DNA of 64,000 nt from Spirosoma panaciterrae DSM 21099 (lineage in GTDB: Bacteria > Bacteroidota > Bacteroidia > Cytophagales > Spirosomataceae), in contig NZ_KB893184.1 in assembly GCF_000374025.1 (NCBI RefSeq), positions 310,001 to 374,000 on the forward strand, given 5' to 3'. Position 1 is the first letter of the stretch; every line of letters begins with the position of its first letter. Shown piece after piece: positions 51,808 through 61,440 of this stretch. A model generated the notes under the pieces. It did not search any database and had not been told where the DNA came from. It worked only from the letters and a program-made list of their open reading frames with translations. Position numbers and translations under genes: made by a program.

Positions 51808-52123
51808 TGGATGAGCCTATTAGTGAATAAAATGGCTATTGACTGCAAAATAGATGGATTATTGTGGTTGTTCAAAACGAAGCTACGTTTGCTGTCTATT
51901 TCCACAGAAATGTGTCAACTTCTCTAACAAGCACCTACAACGTAGTGTTGAGCAGGTCAGTCGTTGATTTCGATTAATTTATATCGGCTGTAAATAAACC
52001 ATAAAACCGTTCAGAAAAGGTCTATAACTTGTTTCCATCGGGTTTGTGGCTTAGTTTTGATGCGCCGTTCAAACCGGCTTTTTTTCAATTGTTTACCACT
52101 AAATTTTTCGTGTCGTTCATCCT
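51808..52123. other. Divergent fabD/sdhC intergenic region
   Basis: 316 bases with the sdhC promoter (52029-52059). The fabD side has no clear box. Nothing else was recognised. Confidence 0.45.
52029..52059 (+). promoter_or_regulatory. Promoter of sdhCAB
   Basis: TTG (52029-52031), 20 bases, then a perfect -7 box TAGTTTTG (52052-52059), matching the Bacteroidota TTTG-N17-23-TAnnTTTG form. The sdhC start is 65 bases downstream. Confidence 0.6.
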
Positions 52124-52819
52124 ATGGCTTGGGTAACACAAACGCTATCCAGCTCCCTCGGTCGAAAGGTTATCATGTCGCTGACGGGACTGTTTCTAAG
52201 TTCATTTCTGATTGTACATATGGCTGGAAATCTCCAGTTATTTAAAGGCGATGGCGGTCGGGCTTTCAATGAGTATACTTACTTCATGACCCACAACCCG
52301 CTTATTATCACCATCTCCTACCTCCTCTACACGTCGATTCTGGTTCATGCGCTGATGGCTTTTGTCTTAACGCGCCATAACCAGGCGTCTCGCCCCATCA
52401 AGTATGCCTACAGCAAGCCCGAAGCAAACAGTGCCTGGGCATCGCGGAATATGGGTATTCTGGGGACCATTTTGCTGCTGTTCATTGTTATTCACATGCG
52501 AACATTCTGGTACGAAATGCATTTCGGATCGGTGCCCATGGCGGAGTACGATGGAAAGGAGTACAAGGATTTGTATGCGGTTGTGCAGGTGGCTTTTGGT
52601 GAGTTATGGTACGTTGTTCTCTACGTCATTTGTATGGTGGCTATTGGCTATCATCTATGGCATGGTTTCCAGAGTGGATTCCAGACGTTGGGCATCCGGC
52701 ATAAAAAATACACCCCGGTTATTGAGTTTCTGGGCAAGTACTTTTTTGCCATCATCATTCCGGCAGCTTTCGCAGCCATGCCAATTTACGTGTATTTACA
52801 GGTTCACAATATAATTTAA
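52124..52819 (+). CDS. sdhC: Succinate dehydrogenase cytochrome b558 subunit
   Basis: A 231-residue membrane protein with five helices. SLGRKVIMSLTGLFLSSFLI opens helix 1. His residues in LIVHMAGNL, LVHALMAF, FIVIHMRTFW, and GYHLWHGFQSGFQTLG supply the two haem b ligand pairs of Bacteroidota/Wolinella-type (type B) enzymes. It anchors SdhAB and passes electrons to menaquinone. First gene of sdhCAB. Confidence 0.93.
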   Translation: MAWVTQTLSSSLGRKVIMSLTGLFLSSFLIVHMAGNLQLFKGDGGRAFNEYTYFMTHNPLIITISYLLYTSILVHALMAFVLTRHNQASRPIKYAYSKPEANSAWASRNMGILGTILLLFIVIHMRTFWYEMHFGSVPMAEYDGKEYKDLYAVVQVAFGELWYVVLYVICMVAIGYHLWHGFQSGFQTLGIRHKKYTPVIEFLGKYFFAIIIPAAFAAMPIYVYLQVHNII

Positions 52820-52929
52820 AGAGTGAAAGAGCGAGAGAGTGAATGGCGAATATTCTGCGTCAGAATTCACTTCTATAATGGCGGGTTACTCTTTCGCTCT
52901 TTCGCTCTTTCAGTCTTTCGCTCTTTAAA
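52820..52929. repeat. Heptamer-built hairpin before sdhA
   Basis: The left side contains GAGTGAAAGAGCGAGAGAG; the right side contains repeated CTCTTTCGCTCTTTCG units and ends AAAGC directly before the sdhA ATG. The two sides pair as an imperfect stem. Similar elements lie at 60761, 61361 and 61967. It fills the whole sdhC-sdhA gap. Confidence 0.75.
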
Positions 52930-52931
52930 GC

Positions 52932-54869
52932 ATGAAACTGGAATCTAAAATCCCCGAAGGCCCTTTAGCCGAGAAATGGGCACGGCATAAGTTTGCGCTG
53001 AAGCTGGTAAACCCCGCAAATAAGCGTAAATACGATATTATTGTAGTTGGTACGGGTTTGGCGGGAGCTTCGGCTGCCGCTTCGCTGGCTGAGCTGGGGT
53101 ATAATGTAAAAGCGTTCTGCTATCAGGATAGCCCTCGTCGGGCGCACTCGATTGCCGCGCAGGGAGGAATCAATGCCGCGAAAAATTACCAGAACGACGG
53201 CGACAGTGTATTCCGGCTATTCTACGACACCATTAAAGGGGGCGACTACCGCGCTCGGGAAGGAAACGTTCACCGGCTGGCCGAAGTAAGTGTCAATATC
53301 ATTGACCAGTGTGTGGCTCAGGGCGTACCGTTTGCCCGTGAATACGGTGGAGTACTGGCCAACCGTTCGTTTGGGGGCGCTCAGGTATCCCGGACATTCT
53401 ACGCCCGTGGTCAGACGGGTCAGCAGCTGCTGTTGGGAGCCTATTCGGCTCTGAGCCGTCAGGTCTCCAACGGGAAAGTGAAACTCTATACCCGTACCGA
53501 AATGCTTGATCTCGTTGTAGAAGGGGGCAAAGCACGAGGTATTGTCGTTCGGAACCTGGTCACCGGGAAAATCGAATCGCACTCAGGGCATGCCGTTCTG
53601 CTGTGTACGGGTGGTTATGGCAACGTATTCTATCTGTCTACGAATGCGATGGGCTGTAACGTAACGGCTGCCTGGCGGGCACACAAAAAAGGGGCTTTGT
53701 TTGGCAATCCCTGCTTTACACAGATTCACCCAACCTGTATTCCTGTATCGGGCCACTACCAGTCGAAACTCACGCTGATGTCCGAATCGCTTCGGAATGA
53801 TGGGCGGGTGTGGGTACCCAAAACCGTAGAAGATGCTGAGAAAATTCGGAAAGGCCAGTTGAAACCAACCGACCTTCCTGAAGATAAGCGTGACTACTTC
53901 CTGGAACGCCGGTATCCATCGTTCGGGAACCTTGTACCCCGCGACGTAGCCTCCCGGAATGCGAAAAATATGTGTGATGAGGGCCGTGGCGTATCGAAAA
54001 CAGGTCTGGCCGTATACCTCGATTTTGCCGACGCTATCAAGCGCGATGGGCATAAAACCATCGAAGCCAAGTACGGTAACCTCTTCGAGATGTACGAAAA
54101 AATCACTGGAGAGAATCCGTACGAAACGCCGATGATGATTTATCCGGCTGTTCACTATACGATGGGTGGTTTGTGGGTCGATTATAACCTGATGACCACC
54201 GTTCCGGGTCTGTATGCCCTGGGTGAAGCCAACTTCTCTGACCACGGTGCAAACCGACTGGGCGCTTCGGCACTGATGCAGGGGCTGGCCGACGGGTATT
54301 TCGTTATCCCATATACCATTGGTGATTACCTGGCTACGATTGGGCCAGCCGACAAAATTCCCGTTGATGCGCCGGCTTTCAAAGAGGCTGAAAAGAAAAT
54401 CCAGGATCAGATCAAGCAACTTCTGAGCATTAAAGGTGATCGCCCTGTCGATGATTTGCACAAAGAACTGGGCCATATTATGTGGGAATACTGCGGTATG
54501 GCTCGTTCGGCTGAAGGGTTGAAAATTGCCAAGCAAAAAATTCAGGCGTTGCGGAACGAGTTCTGGTCGAATGCAAAAGTGCTGGGCGATGCCGAAGAAA
54601 TGAACCAGGCTCTGGAACAGGCTGGCCGGGTTGCCGACTTTATCGAACTGGGTGAGCTGATGGTCGATGATGCGCTGCACCGGAATGAGTCGTGTGGTGG
54701 TCACTTCCGCGAGGAGTACCAAACCCCCGATGGTGAAGCCCTTCGCGATGACGAACACTTTGCCTATGTAGCTGCCTGGGAATATCAGGGTGAGGGTAAA
54801 CCGGAAATCCTGAACAAAGAGCCACTGGTATTTGAAAACGTAAAACTGACACAGCGGAGTTACAAATAA
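52932..54869 (+). CDS. sdhA: Succinate dehydrogenase flavoprotein subunit
   Basis: A 645-residue FAD subunit. FAD site [19 protein letters not shown]; the FAD-linking His is in [27 protein letters not shown] is the substrate-region motif; [17 protein letters not shown] binds the flavin. Length and the loop [12 protein letters not shown] at the C-terminus are typical of the Bacteroidota form. It follows sdhC across the repeat hairpin and is followed by sdhB. Confidence 0.97.
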   Translation: MKLESKIPEGPLAEKWARHKFALKLVNPANKRKYDIIVVGTGLAGASAAASLAELGYNVKAFCYQDSPRRAHSIAAQGGINAAKNYQNDGDSVFRLFYDTIKGGDYRAREGNVHRLAEVSVNIIDQCVAQGVPFAREYGGVLANRSFGGAQVSRTFYARGQTGQQLLLGAYSALSRQVSNGKVKLYTRTEMLDLVVEGGKARGIVVRNLVTGKIESHSGHAVLLCTGGYGNVFYLSTNAMGCNVTAAWRAHKKGALFGNPCFTQIHPTCIPVSGHYQSKLTLMSESLRNDGRVWVPKTVEDAEKIRKGQLKPTDLPEDKRDYFLERRYPSFGNLVPRDVASRNAKNMCDEGRGVSKTGLAVYLDFADAIKRDGHKTIEAKYGNLFEMYEKITGENPYETPMMIYPAVHYTMGGLWVDYNLMTTVPGLYALGEANFSDHGANRLGASALMQGLADGYFVIPYTIGDYLATIGPADKIPVDAPAFKEAEKKIQDQIKQLLSIKGDRPVDDLHKELGHIMWEYCGMARSAEGLKIAKQKIQALRNEFWSNAKVLGDAEEMNQALEQAGRVADFIELGELMVDDALHRNESCGGHFREEYQTPDGEALRDDEHFAYVAAWEYQGEGKPEILNKEPLVFENVKLTQRSYK

Positions 54870-54876
54870 TAGTATT

Positions 54877-54916
54877 CGTCAGCCGATCGTTCGGTTCTGA
54901 AACCGATCGGCTGACG
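54877..54916 (+). other. Hairpin between sdhA and sdhB
   Basis: CGTCAGCCGATCG and CGATCGGCTGACG are perfect 13-bp arms around a 14-base loop. There is no T-run. It may weaken or protect the mRNA rather than end it. Confidence 0.6.
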
Positions 54917-54939
54917 GCTATTGATTAGCCACTACAGCT

Positions 54940-55698
54940 ATGAAAATCAATCTCAAAGTCTGGAGACAAAAAAATAGTAATACACCGGGTAAACTGGTCG
55001 AATATCAACTGGATAACGTATCGGAAGATATGTCGTTTCTGGAGATGTTCGATGTACTAAACGATTCGCTGACTCGCAAAGGCGAGGAGCCTGTTGCTTT
55101 CGACCATGATTGCCGGGAAGGTATTTGTGGGACCTGTTCCATGTACATCAATGGGCGGCCGCATGGCCCACAAACGGGTGCTACTACCTGCCAGTTGCAC
55201 ATGCGTTCGTTCAACGATGGCGATACCATTGTGGTAGAACCCTGGCGGGCTCGGTCTTTCCCCGTCATTAAAGACCTGATGGTAGACCGGCTCGCTTTCG
55301 ACCGGATCATCCAGGCTGGCGGCTATGTTTCCGTCAACACGGGTTCGGCTCCCGATGCCAACGAAATTCTGATTCCGCGTAGCATTGCCGACGAAGCGAT
55401 GGATGCGGCTGCCTGCATTGGTTGCGGAGCCTGCGTAGCGGCCTGTAAAAATGCATCGGCCATGCTGTTTGTGTCGGCGAAAGTGTCGCAACTGGCTATT
55501 TTACCACAAGGTAAGGCTGAGCATAAAGAGCGGGCTGAACGAATGGTAGCTCAAATGGACGCTGAAGGGTTTGGCGCCTGTTCGTTTACAGGGGCCTGTT
55601 CGGTTGAGTGTCCGAAATCGATCTCACTCGACCACATTGCCCGGTTGAACCGTGAATATTTAGGCGCGAAACTAACCTCTGACAACATTCAGGGTTGA
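54940..55698 (+). CDS. sdhB: Succinate dehydrogenase iron-sulfur subunit
   Basis: A 252-residue subunit with three Fe-S clusters: [2Fe-2S] ligands in [11 protein letters not shown] and TTCQLH, and two sets [14 protein letters not shown] and [15 protein letters not shown] for the [4Fe-4S] and [3Fe-4S] clusters. It links SdhA to the cytochrome b subunit. Last gene of sdhCAB, ending in a clear terminator. Confidence 0.97.
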   Translation: MKINLKVWRQKNSNTPGKLVEYQLDNVSEDMSFLEMFDVLNDSLTRKGEEPVAFDHDCREGICGTCSMYINGRPHGPQTGATTCQLHMRSFNDGDTIVVEPWRARSFPVIKDLMVDRLAFDRIIQAGGYVSVNTGSAPDANEILIPRSIADEAMDAAACIGCGACVAACKNASAMLFVSAKVSQLAILPQGKAEHKERAERMVAQMDAEGFGACSFTGACSVECPKSISLDHIARLNREYLGAKLTSDNIQG

Positions 55699-55713
55699 TT
55701 CGTGTATTGGTAT

Positions 55714-55758
55714 AAAAAATCCGGTGCTTACTCGATGAGGAAGGGCCGGATTTTTTTT
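55714..55758 (+). terminator. Terminator of sdhCAB
   Basis: AAAAAATCCGG and CCGGATTTTTTTT pair around a 21-base loop, ending in an 8-T run. Confidence 0.85.
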
Positions 55759-55824
55759 AAGTAGTCGATTTCTGATAGAATATGACAAACTATTATTTTT
55801 TCACTTGTCTTTTTGTACGTATCG

Positions 55825-56313
55825 ATGGCAAGTGAGCTTTTTAATCGCCGGGATGTACTGGCTTATTTTATTGTTGCTGCCATTGGGGCTTCATTGCAGT
55901 TAATTGCCGGAAGTTTATTGCAGGAGTGGTTTCAGATCAGTTACCGGCAGGCTTTATTGATCGGTTATGTTGTCGCTTTTTTCGTTGGGTTTGTGCTGAC
56001 GAAACTGTTTGCCTTCAACGCCCGAAACTCAGCCCAGACCAAGCGGGAAGCGATTAAGTTTACGCTTGTTTCCATCATTTCCTGCCTCATCACCGTTTAT
56101 GGAGCTTCCATAGTGTATGATTTTTCGGTCAACAATTTTAAACCACTGACCGTATTGATTCCATTTTCCGTAAAAGAGGTAAACATCAATAAGCTTGTTG
56201 CCCAGATTATCGGTATGGGGATGAGCTTTGTTAGTAACTATGTATTGCACAAGCAATTTACCTTTCGAGATACGGGTTTCTATGAACGACTGAAGAGCTT
56301 ACTAAATCTATAA
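55825..56313 (+). CDS. GtrA-like membrane protein
   Basis: A 162-residue protein with four helices (start at ATG 55825, four codons inside an upstream ATG). ASLQLIAGSLLQEWF, ALLIGYVVAFFVGFVLTKLFAF and the end FVSNYVLHKQFTFRD are typical of GtrA-family proteins, which help move lipid-linked sugars across the membrane. It is encoded alone between sdhB and prfA. Confidence 0.82.
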   Translation: MASELFNRRDVLAYFIVAAIGASLQLIAGSLLQEWFQISYRQALLIGYVVAFFVGFVLTKLFAFNARNSAQTKREAIKFTLVSIISCLITVYGASIVYDFSVNNFKPLTVLIPFSVKEVNINKLVAQIIGMGMSFVSNYVLHKQFTFRDTGFYERLKSLLNL

Positions 56314-56365
56314 AGCCCTATCGCTGGGAACCATTGACTCAATGGCTCCGGGCGATAGGGCTTTA
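56311..56365. terminator. Bidirectional terminator that includes the gtrA-like stop codon
   Basis: TAAAGCCCTATCGC and GCGATAGGGCTTTA are perfect 14-bp arms; the first bases are the stop codon of the GtrA-like gene. The loop holds a second inverted repeat CCATTGACTCAATGG. It separates two convergent genes. Confidence 0.8.
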
Positions 56366-56385
56366 GTCGTTACTACAGGGTCGTT

Positions 56386-57459
56386 TTAGGCGCTTGCCCC
56401 CTCTTTAAGTCGTTCGGCGTTTTCAGCAATCCGAAGCTGCTCAATGAAATCACCGATGTCGCCGTCCATCACGGCCGGAAGGTTATAGACCGTCATGCCG
56501 ATACGGTGGTCGGTTACGCGGCTCTGTGGGTAATTGTAAGTACGGATTTTATCGGAGCGGTCGCCACTACCTACCATCGTTTTACGTTGAGAGGCAATCG
56601 CTTCGTTGTGCTTCTGCAATTCGATTTCGTACAGCCGGGAGCGTAGAACAGTCAGGGCTTTGTCGAAATTTTTTAACTGTGAGCGTTCATCCTGACATTG
56701 AACGACCAGCCCGGTTGGAATGTGCGTAAGCCGAACCGCCGAATAGGTTGTGTTGACCGACTGACCACCTGCTCCCGATGAGCAGAACGTATCCTTGCGG
56801 ATGTCGTTCATGTTCAGTTCAACATCGACCTCTTCCGCTTCCGGCAGAACCGCGACACTGGCCGCAGACGTATGGATACGTCCCTGGGTTTCAGTGGCGG
56901 GTACGCGTTGTACACGATGGACGCCCGATTCAAACTTGAGCTTCCCATATACGTCTTCGCCTTCAATTTCGGACACAATCTCTTTGTAGCCTCCCGACGT
57001 ACCTTCCGTGTAATCGACTAACGACATGCGCCAGCCCATTTTCTCGCAGAAACGCTGGTACATACGGAACAGATCACCCGCGAAGATGGCCGCTTCATCA
57101 CCACCAGTACCGCCACGAATTTCGAGAATAACGTTTTTACTGTCGTTGGGATCTTTCGGAATCAGCATCTCTTTGAGCGTTTCCTCCATGGTTTCCCGGC
57201 GGGGGAGGAGTTCGTCCAGTTCAGCTTTGGCCAGTTCGCGGAAATCTTCGTCTTTTTCAGTAGAGATAATCTGTTTGGCGTTCTCTATTTCTTCGAGCAG
57301 TTGGGTATAGGCCTGGTACTGCACGACAATCTTTTCTAAATCTTTGTATTCTTTACTCAGCTTCATGAAGCGTTTCTGATCCGAAACAACTTCGGGCTGC
57401 ACAATTTGTTGAGATACTTCATCGAAGCGTTCACGAATGGCTTCTAGCTGTTCGAGCAT
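56386..57459 (-). CDS. prfA: Peptide chain release factor 1
   Basis: A 357-residue factor that ends translation at UAA and UAG. PAT at 187-189 (RVPATETQG) is the RF1 codon-reading motif, and GGQ (231-233, SGAGGQSVN) triggers peptide release. A minus-strand -7 box TAACTTTG lies at 57530-57523. Confidence 0.97.
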   Translation of the reverse strand: MLEQLEAIRERFDEVSQQIVQPEVVSDQKRFMKLSKEYKDLEKIVVQYQAYTQLLEEIENAKQIISTEKDEDFRELAKAELDELLPRRETMEETLKEMLIPKDPNDSKNVILEIRGGTGGDEAAIFAGDLFRMYQRFCEKMGWRMSLVDYTEGTSGGYKEIVSEIEGEDVYGKLKFESGVHRVQRVPATETQGRIHTSAASVAVLPEAEEVDVELNMNDIRKDTFCSSGAGGQSVNTTYSAVRLTHIPTGLVVQCQDERSQLKNFDKALTVLRSRLYEIELQKHNEAIASQRKTMVGSGDRSDKIRTYNYPQSRVTDHRIGMTVYNLPAVMDGDIGDFIEQLRIAENAERLKEGASA

Positions 57460-57617
57460 GATCTATAACTTTACTTGCCACACCAATCAGAATGGCAACG
57501 AATAAGACAATTAAATAAAAAACAAAGTTACGAAAATCCTCTCAGTTGGGCTTAGAGATACGTTGCTCTGCTAACAGGATTGGGCTGATTTTATTATTTT
57601 TGTTTATATATAATCTA

Positions 57618-57836
57618 ATGAGGAATATGACTGGCAATTTGCAGCCACCTTTATCGAATGTTCAGATGGAGTTATTGAAGCTCTACGCAAGAGGTGTTTC
57701 AGATGAAACACTACTTGAACTGAAAAAAGTGATGGCTAAATTCTTTTTAGATAGACTCCGCAAGGAAGCTGACCAGGTTTGGGAGGAGAAAGGATACTCG
57801 GATGAGTTTTTTAAGCAATCCAATAGGGATGCCTGA
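57618..57836 (+). CDS. Antitoxin of a PIN-type toxin-antitoxin pair
   Basis: A 72-residue protein (MRNMTGNLQPPLSNVQMELL); a further Met three codons in (57627) is possible. VQMELLKLYARGVSDETLLELKK and FFLDRLRKEADQVWEEKGYS form two helices, typical of small antitoxins that bind their toxin with a helical tail. It overlaps the toxin gene by 8 bases. The pair is visibly more AT-rich than its neighbours. Confidence 0.7.
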   Translation: MRNMTGNLQPPLSNVQMELLKLYARGVSDETLLELKKVMAKFFLDRLRKEADQVWEEKGYSDEFFKQSNRDA

Positions 57837-58239
57837 AGTACGTGTTGTTCTTGATACGAATGTTGTTTTACGAGCTATATCAAGTAAGTCTTCATTGAAA
57901 CGCATAATCGACAGATTATATGAAGAAGAATTCAAAATGGTCGTTTCAAATGAGATCCTTTTAGAATATGAAGAGTTGATTACCCGTTTTTATGGTACAG
58001 CTACAGCTCATACATTTTTAGATTTTTTGTTATTACTTCCCAATGTAGAACGGATTGAACCTTACTTCACTCTCAATCTAATAACGGTTGATCGAGACGA
58101 CAATAAATTCGTCGATTGTGCTTTTGCGGGCAATGCTCACTACATTGTTTCAGATGATAAGCATTTTGAGGTTCTTTCATCTGTTAACTTTCCGAAGCTT
58201 TCAGTCATTAAAGCAGAGGAATTTTTGCTAGTACTATGA
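57829..58239 (+). CDS. PIN-domain toxin (putative RNase)
   Basis: A 136-residue PIN protein. The start at 57829 overlaps the antitoxin stop (ATGCCTGA); an earlier ATG at 57802 is less likely. Acidic residues Asp9 (VVLDTNVV), Glu46 (EILLEYEEL), Asp90/Asp91 and Asp96 (VDRDDNKFVDCA) form the metal site, and VSDDKHF ends the fold. PIN toxins cut RNA when not held by the antitoxin. Confidence 0.85.
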   Translation: MPEVRVVLDTNVVLRAISSKSSLKRIIDRLYEEEFKMVVSNEILLEYEELITRFYGTATAHTFLDFLLLLPNVERIEPYFTLNLITVDRDDNKFVDCAFAGNAHYIVSDDKHFEVLSSVNFPKLSVIKAEEFLLVL

Positions 58240-58303
58240 TACAGGCTAAACGAACGTATAAAGTGTTTTTTAGCTACCAAATTGTATACTCACAGGCTTC
58301 GTT

Positions 58304-58885
58304 ATGATCCGTGTATTACTACTTCTTAGTTTATCAATCTCTTTTTTAATGTCCTGTAATCCCGAGAGGGTGCAGTATACCAATGAATTGAAACAGGAAA
58401 TGGCCGATTCGAAAATCAAACGAGTCACCGATGCCGACCTGATCGAAACGATTGATAATCTGGGTGGTAAGGTGAGCGCTACCGTGCAAAAGGAACTTAC
58501 TGCGGCTCTTCAGAAAACAACGGACCCAGCCGCACGAACTAAGCTCTGTCAATTGCAGAATCTGAGCCGGACCAAAGCGATTGAGGATCGTTATGCGGTA
58601 GACATCCGCCTGCTAGGACCAGCCGACATTCAGAATAAAGCCATTCATCCGAAGGAGCGCGAAATTCTGGCCGCTTATCTCTACACCGCTAAACAGAAGC
58701 AGACTGCCGCTGCAAATATCCAAAAAACGTCAGACACTTTATTTATTTATAATCTGGCAGTTCCGGCCGAAAGTCCCATCTGTGAAGCCTGCTTTGGGAA
58801 GCAGGAAGTACCGTTTGCTGTCTGGCACATAGGCTTCCGCAAGCGCGAAGTAGTTCGGCGGATGAATGCCTCAATCAGGAAATAA
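58304..58885 (+). CDS. Lipoprotein of unknown function
   Basis: A 193-residue lipoprotein (signal ending FLMSC, Cys18). A mostly helical, charged mature region (ELKQEMADSKIKRVTDADLIETI) is followed by PICEACFGKQEVPFAVWHIGF, with a C-x2-C pair. A haem- or metal-binding role is possible but there is no CxxCH motif. It ends one base before the stop of mnmH on the other strand. Confidence 0.7.
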   Translation: MIRVLLLLSLSISFLMSCNPERVQYTNELKQEMADSKIKRVTDADLIETIDNLGGKVSATVQKELTAALQKTTDPAARTKLCQLQNLSRTKAIEDRYAVDIRLLGPADIQNKAIHPKEREILAAYLYTAKQKQTAAANIQKTSDTLFIYNLAVPAESPICEACFGKQEVPFAVWHIGFRKREVVRRMNASIRK

Positions 58886-58886
58886 A

Positions 58887-59936
58887 TTACCGCAGAACAC
58901 CGCTGGCCAGTTGGGCGTTGGCCCACTGGATAAGCTGCCGGGCTGTTTCTGTCGGATTGTCTTCTCCCGTTTCTATCGACTGAATACGTGCCGGATCGCG
59001 CTGGGCCAGCGCATGGATGTACGCCTTGTCGTAATAGGCCAGCGTTAAATCGGCTACCGCTTCATAATCCTGTCGGGCTAAGGCGGCAAGTGCATCCTGG
59101 GTAGCTTTCCCACCCAGCCGTTTTCGGATTCGTTCGGTAGCTTCTACGAGCAGAGTGTGATCGATACCTGTATATTCGGTTACGAGCCGATGGATTCGTT
59201 GGGCTTTCGGTACATCTACAAAAATGGTAGTGGCCTGTTGCATTTGCTGCCAGAGCAATAACGGGATAAAGCAACTGCCCAGGCTTCGGCTTTCATCTTC
59301 AAGCCAGATGCGCCGGGAAGGATCTAACAATCTTACCTGCGAGAAAATCAGGTTTTCGAACTGCTCGTTGCTAGGCTGAGGCTTTTGCCCAATGGCACCG
59401 TACGACGACCCTTTGTGATTGGCCAGAGCCTCCAGGTCAATGATTTGTTCGCCTTGTTGGACTAGTTCTTTCAGAATGTCCGTTTTTCCGCTTCCTGTTT
59501 TCCCGCCCAGAATGATCAGATTATAAGGCTCTGCAAACGACGATAACACTGCATTGCGGTAGGCTTTGTAGCCGCCCACGAGCGTTGAGGCTGTAAGTCC
59601 GGCGGTGTCGAGGAGCCAGGCAAATGAGCCACTTCGCATACCGCCCCGCCAGCAATGAACGAGTACCTCTTTATCGACAGGGCCTACCTTTTTGGACTGC
59701 ACGACAAAATCGGCCAGCTTGGGCCCTACCATGGTAAGCCCCAGCAATACTGCAGCATCTTTTCCCGCTTGCTTGTATTTGGTCCCTACCTGTGCCCGTT
59801 CATCGTTATTGAATAACGGAATACTGACTGCGCCAGGAATATGGGCATGTTGATACTCGGCTGGCGACCGAACATCGATTACCGGAAGCCGTCGGGCTTT
59901 CTCTAAAAAATCGTCAACAGCAAGTTGATGAACCAT
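58887..59936 (-). CDS. mnmH: tRNA 2-selenouridine synthase (MnmH/SelU)
   Basis: A 349-residue enzyme. The N-terminal rhodanese domain has active Cys95 (LVHCWRGGMRS), and the C-terminal part has P-loop GGKTGSGKT (144-152). It changes 2-thiouridine in the wobble base of some tRNAs to 2-selenouridine through a geranylated form. It needs selenophosphate from SelD, which is not in this window. Convergent with the lipoprotein gene. Confidence 0.93.
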   Translation of the reverse strand: MVHQLAVDDFLEKARRLPVIDVRSPAEYQHAHIPGAVSIPLFNNDERAQVGTKYKQAGKDAAVLLGLTMVGPKLADFVVQSKKVGPVDKEVLVHCWRGGMRSGSFAWLLDTAGLTASTLVGGYKAYRNAVLSSFAEPYNLIILGGKTGSGKTDILKELVQQGEQIIDLEALANHKGSSYGAIGQKPQPSNEQFENLIFSQVRLLDPSRRIWLEDESRSLGSCFIPLLLWQQMQQATTIFVDVPKAQRIHRLVTEYTGIDHTLLVEATERIRKRLGGKATQDALAALARQDYEAVADLTLAYYDKAYIHALAQRDPARIQSIETGEDNPTETARQLIQWANAQLASGVLR

Positions 59937-60007
59937 CTGAACCGGGATTTAACTGATTTGACTGACCGACCTTGACAGGCTTTCAAAGAAAGCTAATAAA
60001 GAACCAA

Positions 60008-60751
60008 TCAGAGTTTTTCAGTTGAATCATATACATCCTGGTTCAGACAGCGTCGGTACATCTGAATGGTATTTTCCAGGCCATAATACAAAGCATCGCA
60101 AATCAGTGCATGACCTATTGAGACCTCCAGCAGTCCGGGAATGTGCTCATCGAAATACCGGAGGTTCTCCAGGCTCAGATCATGCCCTGCATTTAGTCCC
60201 AGCCCCAGTTCGTTAGCCCGTTGGGCCGCTTTAACAAAAGGAGCGATGGCTGCTTCCCGATTAACTGCATAATGGGTTGCATACGGTTCGGTATATAATT
60301 CAATCCGGTCAGTACCAACGGCTTTGGCCCCTTCGACCATACGCTCATCAGCATCCACGAAAATAGAAACACGAATATTATCTTCCTTAAAAAGAGCAAT
60401 TAACTGACGAAGGTGCTCTGCATAACGGACCGTATCCCAGCCTGCATTCGACGTGATGGCATCAGGCGCGTCGGGAACGAGGGTTACCTGATCGGGTTTA
60501 ACGCGTTTGACAAGCTCGATAAAACGGTCGTCTGGGTTGCCTTCAATATTGAATTCAGTTGTCACGACCTCTTTCAGATCCAGCACATCCTGATACCGGA
60601 TATGCCGTTCGTCGGGGCGGGGGTGTACCGTAATGCCTTGTGCACCAAATCGCTCGCAATCAAGAGCAACCTGAACTAAGTCTGGGTTATTACCACCGCG
60701 AGCATTGCGGAGTGTAGCTATTTTGTTGATATTAACAGATAAACGAGTCAT
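60008..60751 (-). CDS. pdxJ: Pyridoxine 5'-phosphate synthase
   Basis: A 247-residue TIM-barrel enzyme that joins deoxyxylulose phosphate and 3-amino-2-oxopropyl phosphate to pyridoxine phosphate. [33 protein letters not shown], and [10 protein letters not shown] are typical. [12 protein letters not shown] is replaced by [12 protein letters not shown], a normal variant. Divergent from the yqeY-like gene. Confidence 0.96.
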   Translation of the reverse strand: MTRLSVNINKIATLRNARGGNNPDLVQVALDCERFGAQGITVHPRPDERHIRYQDVLDLKEVVTTEFNIEGNPDDRFIELVKRVKPDQVTLVPDAPDAITSNAGWDTVRYAEHLRQLIALFKEDNIRVSIFVDADERMVEGAKAVGTDRIELYTEPYATHYAVNREAAIAPFVKAAQRANELGLGLNAGHDLSLENLRYFDEHIPGLLEVSIGHALICDALYYGLENTIQMYRRCLNQDVYDSTEKL

Positions 60752-60760
60752 CTTTTCTTA

Positions 60761-60906
60761 AAGAGCGAAAGAATGAAAGAGTGCATGAGTGAAATCGGCT
60801 CACCATAGCGGAGCGAAATACGAATTACAAATTTGTAACTTTGCCAATCAAGCGAAGGTTCAGATACCTGTGTCCGCTCTTTCGCTCATTCACTCTTTCG
60901 CTTTTT
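60761..60906. repeat. Heptamer-built inverted repeat between pdxJ and yqeY-like gene
   Basis: Left AAGAGCGAAAGAATGAAAGA (60761-60780) continues with GTGCATGAGTGAAA. Right GCTCTTTCGCTCATTCACTC (from 60876) continues with TTTCGCTTTTT. The two sides are complementary with small gaps and enclose the promoter region, including a plus-strand -7 box TAACTTTG (60836-60843). The right side ends 4 bases before the start. Confidence 0.72.
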
Positions 60907-60910
60907 AATT

Positions 60911-61360
60911 ATGTCGCTGAAGCAACAAATAGACGCCGATATTAAGCAGGCCATGCTGGCAAAAAATCAGGATAAACTTCGTGCCTTACGGGCCGTAAAG
61001 TCAATGATTCTGCTGGAGGAAACCAAAGAAGGTCAAACCGGCGATCTTAAACCCGAAGATGAAACCCGGATTTTAACGAAGGCAGTAAAGCAACGTAAAG
61101 ATTCGGCGGATATTTACCGTCAGCAAAATCGCGCTGATCTGCTGGCCGTTGAAGAAGCCGAAATAGCCGTTATTGAGCATTATCTACCCAAACAATTGTC
61201 GGAAAGCGAACTGAAAGAAAAACTTCAGGCAATCATGGCCCGCATTGGGGCATCGGCTCCGTCGGATATGGGTAAAGTAATGGGTGTAGCTACCAAGGAA
61301 CTCGCCGGTCAGTCCGATGGCAAAGCCATTTCGGCTATGGTGAAGCAACTACTTTCTTAA
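60911..61360 (+). CDS. GatB/YqeY-family protein
   Basis: A 149-residue helical protein of the YqeY type. SLKQQIDADIKQAMLAKNQ, LRALRAVKSMIL, YLPKQLSESELKEKL and DMGKVMGVATKEL are typical. The family is the tail domain of GatB and may act on aminoacyl-tRNA. It begins just after one repeat hairpin and ends at another. Confidence 0.9.
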   Translation: MSLKQQIDADIKQAMLAKNQDKLRALRAVKSMILLEETKEGQTGDLKPEDETRILTKAVKQRKDSADIYRQQNRADLLAVEEAEIAVIEHYLPKQLSESELKEKLQAIMARIGASAPSDMGKVMGVATKELAGQSDGKAISAMVKQLLS

Positions 61361-61440
61361 AGAGCGAAAGAGCGAAAGAGTGAATGAGCGAAAAGGCTGG
61401 ATCACTCTTTCGCTCTTTCGCCATTCACTCTTTCGCTCTT
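61361..61440. repeat. Heptamer-built hairpin between yqeY-like and cvpA-like genes
   Basis: Left AGAGCGAAAGAGCGAAAGAG (61361-61380) then TGAATGAGCG. Right CACTCTTTCGCTCTTTCG (from 61403) and CATTCACTCTTTCGCTCTT. The units are related 7-8-mers, so the two sides can pair in more than one register. It fills the gap between the two genes. Confidence 0.78.

Noticed and set aside
53583-54758. 391-codon open frame on the minus strand opposite sdhA
   Set aside because: It lies wholly inside the certain sdhA gene; its residues are the shadow of codon bias and match no protein pattern.
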